NCBI GenBank assembly: GCA_012034655.1
Contig: JAAUOZ010000017.1
Coordinates: 1-45,641, forward strand
Direction of reading: 5' to 3'
Length of the DNA stretch: 45,641 nucleotides
DNA from: Leptolyngbyaceae cyanobacterium CSU_1_3
GTDB taxonomy: Bacteria; Cyanobacteriota; Cyanobacteriia; Leptolyngbyales; Leptolyngbyaceae
The translations under genes and the position numbers were made by a program. A model generated the notes under the pieces. The model ran no database searches. It was not told the DNA's origin and saw only the letters and a list, made by a program, of their open reading frames with translations. Shown here piece by piece: positions 43,769-45,641 of this stretch (the stretch's first letter is position 1; every line of letters begins with the position of its first letter).

Positions 43769-45484
43769 CTAATAGCTGCTGCCCGACTTGCGATGATAAA
43801 CCGCAGTCACTCCCTTTTGCTCTAGCACTTTGCCTCCCTCGACCACGGCATACAATAGCCAGTGATCCCCACATTCCATCCGATTTTGCACCCTGCACTC
43901 CAAGTAAGCCAGGGCATCCGACAATACAGGACACCCATTCGCAGCCTCTTCGGTGTCTAACTCAGCAAATCGATCTTCTCCGGGGGCAGCAGGTTTCATG
44001 AAATATCGTCTCAGGTTGCGTCCCTCTTTGAGAATGTTGAGGACAAAGGAATCGCCTGCATGATCCAAAACACCATCGGACTGCTCCTTGGCGATCGCCA
44101 CCGTCACCCCTGGAGGATTAAACGTCGCCTGAGACACCCAGGAAGTCAGAATGCCCAGGGATGTCTCGCCTTGCTTAGCAGAAAGAACGCAGAGAGAGCC
44201 GACAACCCTTCCCAGAGCCTGCTCGGTACGATCGCTCTTGACCTCCGTAGCAACTTGACGAGGCACTCTGGTTTTCTTGGACTTCTTGAGCGCTTGAGCA
44301 AATTCATTACCAGCCGATTCGCACTGCTTGAGCACATCATCAGTTGGCTTAAACTTGACGCGAATGGTCTCAAACCCAAAGGAATAGCCAGCATCTTGAA
44401 GCTTACTTTCGATCAGGTCGATCGCTTCGCCACTCCAACCATAGGAGCCAAACACACCAGCCAGCTTGCTCTTGGCAGCCGTAGACAACACCATGCCCAA
44501 GGCAGTTTGGATCTGGGTGGGGGCATGTCCGCCCAGGGTCGGAGAACCAATGATAAAGCCATCACACTGCTCGATCGCAGCCGTAATTTCTGCGGGGTCC
44601 GCAAATTCGCAATTAATCGATCGCACATCGACTTCAGTCTGCATTAGCCCTTTGGCGATCGCCTGGCCCGTAGTCGCTGTGTTGCCATAGGCAGAGGTAT
44701 AGAGCAACGCTACAGAAAGCTCCTGAGTTTTTTGCTGTTCGCACCACTGGCGATAGTCCAAATTGAGACGACTGAGACTATAACGCACCAGAGGGCCATG
44801 GCCAACTCCGTAAATCTTAGCGGGGAAGGCAGCAAGTTTATCTAGGGCGGCTTCGACCTGACGAGACTGAGAAGCGTAGAGGCAATCAAAGTAGTAGTGA
44901 CGATCGTCGTCTAGCTGCTTCCAGTTTTCATCAAAAATTGCGTCGTCGCAGATGTGTGCGCCAAAAAGCTTATCGGTGTAGAGAATTCGCGTTGCCGGAT
45001 CGAAGGTACACAATCCATCCACCCAGCGAGGAGTCGGGACAAAAGCAAACCGCAGCTCGTGCCCTTTGCCCAGATCCAAAACTTCCTCACCTCGAACCGC
45101 ATTCATCTGAAGGGGACGATCGGGAAAGGCCACCTTGAGGGCATTGGCAGCAGGTTTCGAGCAAACGATCGTGACCTGGGGGGCAATTTCTAACAGGGTT
45201 TTCAGCGTTGCGATCCGATTTGGGTTCACATGGCTCAAAATTACATAGTCCAGCTTTTGGAAATACTGGTGATCGTGTAGTTCCTGTAAAAAAATCTCAG
45301 TAAACGAAGTGCCCGGCGGGTCAATCAGCGCTGTTTTGTCTGCCTGAATCAGGTAAGAGTTTGCAGTCGTTCCCTTCTGTTTAGAGTATTCCACCTCAAA
45401 CTTGAGGCGATCCCAGGTGCGCGATCGTAGCACCCGTGTCTCCGTCCCGATTTCAGCAACTTGGACATCTTTAGGTCTGTTCAT
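43769..45484 (-). CDS. flv1: Diflavin flavoprotein, Flv1/Flv2 type (flavodiiron, ligand-substituted)
   Basis: 571 residues from the ATG at 45484. Order: metallo-beta-lactamase-like domain (about 30-260), flavodoxin domain (about 265-410, ALLYTSAYGNTATTG) and a C-terminal flavin-reductase domain (about 425-571). These proteins reduce oxygen downstream of photosystem I. The canonical first diiron motif HxExDH is replaced by SHVNPNRIA, while later positions remain as YTDKLFGAH and GVGHGPLV. Canonical Flv3/Flv4 keep all ligands; Flv1/Flv2 are the substituted partners. The Flv1 name rather than Flv2 is my preference, not proven. The frame upstream to 45547 is repeat DNA. Confidence 0.85.
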   Translation of the reverse strand: MNRPKDVQVAEIGTETRVLRSRTWDRLKFEVEYSKQKGTTANSYLIQADKTALIDPPGTSFTEIFLQELHDHQYFQKLDYVILSHVNPNRIATLKTLLEIAPQVTIVCSKPAANALKVAFPDRPLQMNAVRGEEVLDLGKGHELRFAFVPTPRWVDGLCTFDPATRILYTDKLFGAHICDDAIFDENWKQLDDDRHYYFDCLYASQSRQVEAALDKLAAFPAKIYGVGHGPLVRYSLSRLNLDYRQWCEQQKTQELSVALLYTSAYGNTATTGQAIAKGLMQTEVDVRSINCEFADPAEITAAIEQCDGFIIGSPTLGGHAPTQIQTALGMVLSTAAKSKLAGVFGSYGWSGEAIDLIESKLQDAGYSFGFETIRVKFKPTDDVLKQCESAGNEFAQALKKSKKTRVPRQVATEVKSDRTEQALGRVVGSLCVLSAKQGETSLGILTSWVSQATFNPPGVTVAIAKEQSDGVLDHAGDSFVLNILKEGRNLRRYFMKPAAPGEDRFAELDTEEAANGCPVLSDALAYLECRVQNRMECGDHWLLYAVVEGGKVLEQKGVTAVYHRKSGSSY

Positions 45485-45641
45485 GGGAATGAGGGATGAG
45501 GGATGGAGGAGGAAGGATGAGGGATGAAGGAAGAAGGAGGAAAGCAATCGGCGTTGCTCATTAAATCCATGAACCCAGGTTTGTGAACTGGGTAGGTTTG
45601 TGAACTTAGGAATGAGAATTAAATAAACTGTAAGGCTTTGG
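45485..45641. other. Purine-rich repeats and an element-B-type end upstream of flv1
   Basis: 45488-45540 contains several near-repeats of GGATGAGGGATGAAGG. At 45606-45626 the sequence TTAGGAATGAGAATTAAATAA matches the end of the 35780-35886 repeat and, more loosely, the ends of element B, so another element probably starts here and runs off the window. Confidence 0.6.

Noticed and set aside
1-45641. tRNA, rRNA or tmRNA genes
   Set aside because: Scanning the intergenic regions for T-arm and acceptor-stem patterns gave no convincing cloverleaf; a covariance-model search was not possible here.
1-45641. A defence island or a clearly new multi-gene system
   Set aside because: Apart from the TnpB element, the genes are housekeeping, transport or photosynthesis; no cluster of unknown genes with shared orientation was found.

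Overview
This window is chromosomal DNA of a cyanobacterium, most likely a filamentous one with a repeat-rich genome. The evidence is the photosynthetic electron-carrier genes (psbV, a psbV2-like gene, petE, petJ), the division gene ftn2/zipN, a diflavin flavoprotein, an SLH-porin, a kinase with pentapeptide repeats, and the very frequent GCGATCGC (HIP1) octamer. The genus cannot be fixed from the sequence alone.

Layout. 1-3650: a SphR/SphS-type two-component pair and an AEC permease, bracketed by two inverted copies of one repeat. 3649-11200: an NTF2-fold protein, pdhA, ftn2/zipN, a GT4 glycosyltransferase and a small copper-chaperone-like HMA protein lying between two tandem arrays. 11440-15360: a D-lactate-dehydrogenase-type enzyme, glyQ and a GT-C membrane glycosyltransferase. 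15570-22510: a cysteine-ending membrane protein, an M48 protease, a Ser/Thr kinase, pheT and a YciI protein. 22650-24310: a TnpB element without TnpA, carrying a divergent 50-aa ribbon-helix-helix gene and identical hairpins at both ends. 24400-33210: an M23 peptidase, a FAD oxidoreductase, an SLH-porin, an M1 aminopeptidase and argF. 33340-37830: a repeat cluster, an HtrA protease, a CsoR/InrS-type metal sensor, an atypical SDR and a DUF1997 protein. 37850-40300: the block psbV, psbV2-like, petE, petJ on the minus strand. 40680-45641: accD, a squalene/phytoene-synthase-like protein and a Flv1/Flv2-type diflavin protein.

Two things dominate the window. First, six genes (M48 protease, Ser/Thr kinase, pheT, M1 aminopeptidase, petE, psbV2) each read as two frames that one single-base change joins into a full-length protein; most changes sit at short homopolymers. 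pheT and petE are unlikely to be dead, so residual sequencing error is the simplest explanation. Second, the intergenic DNA is packed with at least eight families of short repeats, several with terminal inverted repeats (MITE-like). Some copies are nested in others, one has a perfect 7-bp target duplication, and two end on a host stop codon.

Functionally the window is mostly housekeeping and photosynthesis. The electron-carrier block combines the PSII cytochrome c550, its His/Cys-type paralogue, and the two interchangeable lumenal donors plastocyanin and cytochrome c6. No CRISPR array, tRNA, rRNA or obvious defence island was seen.
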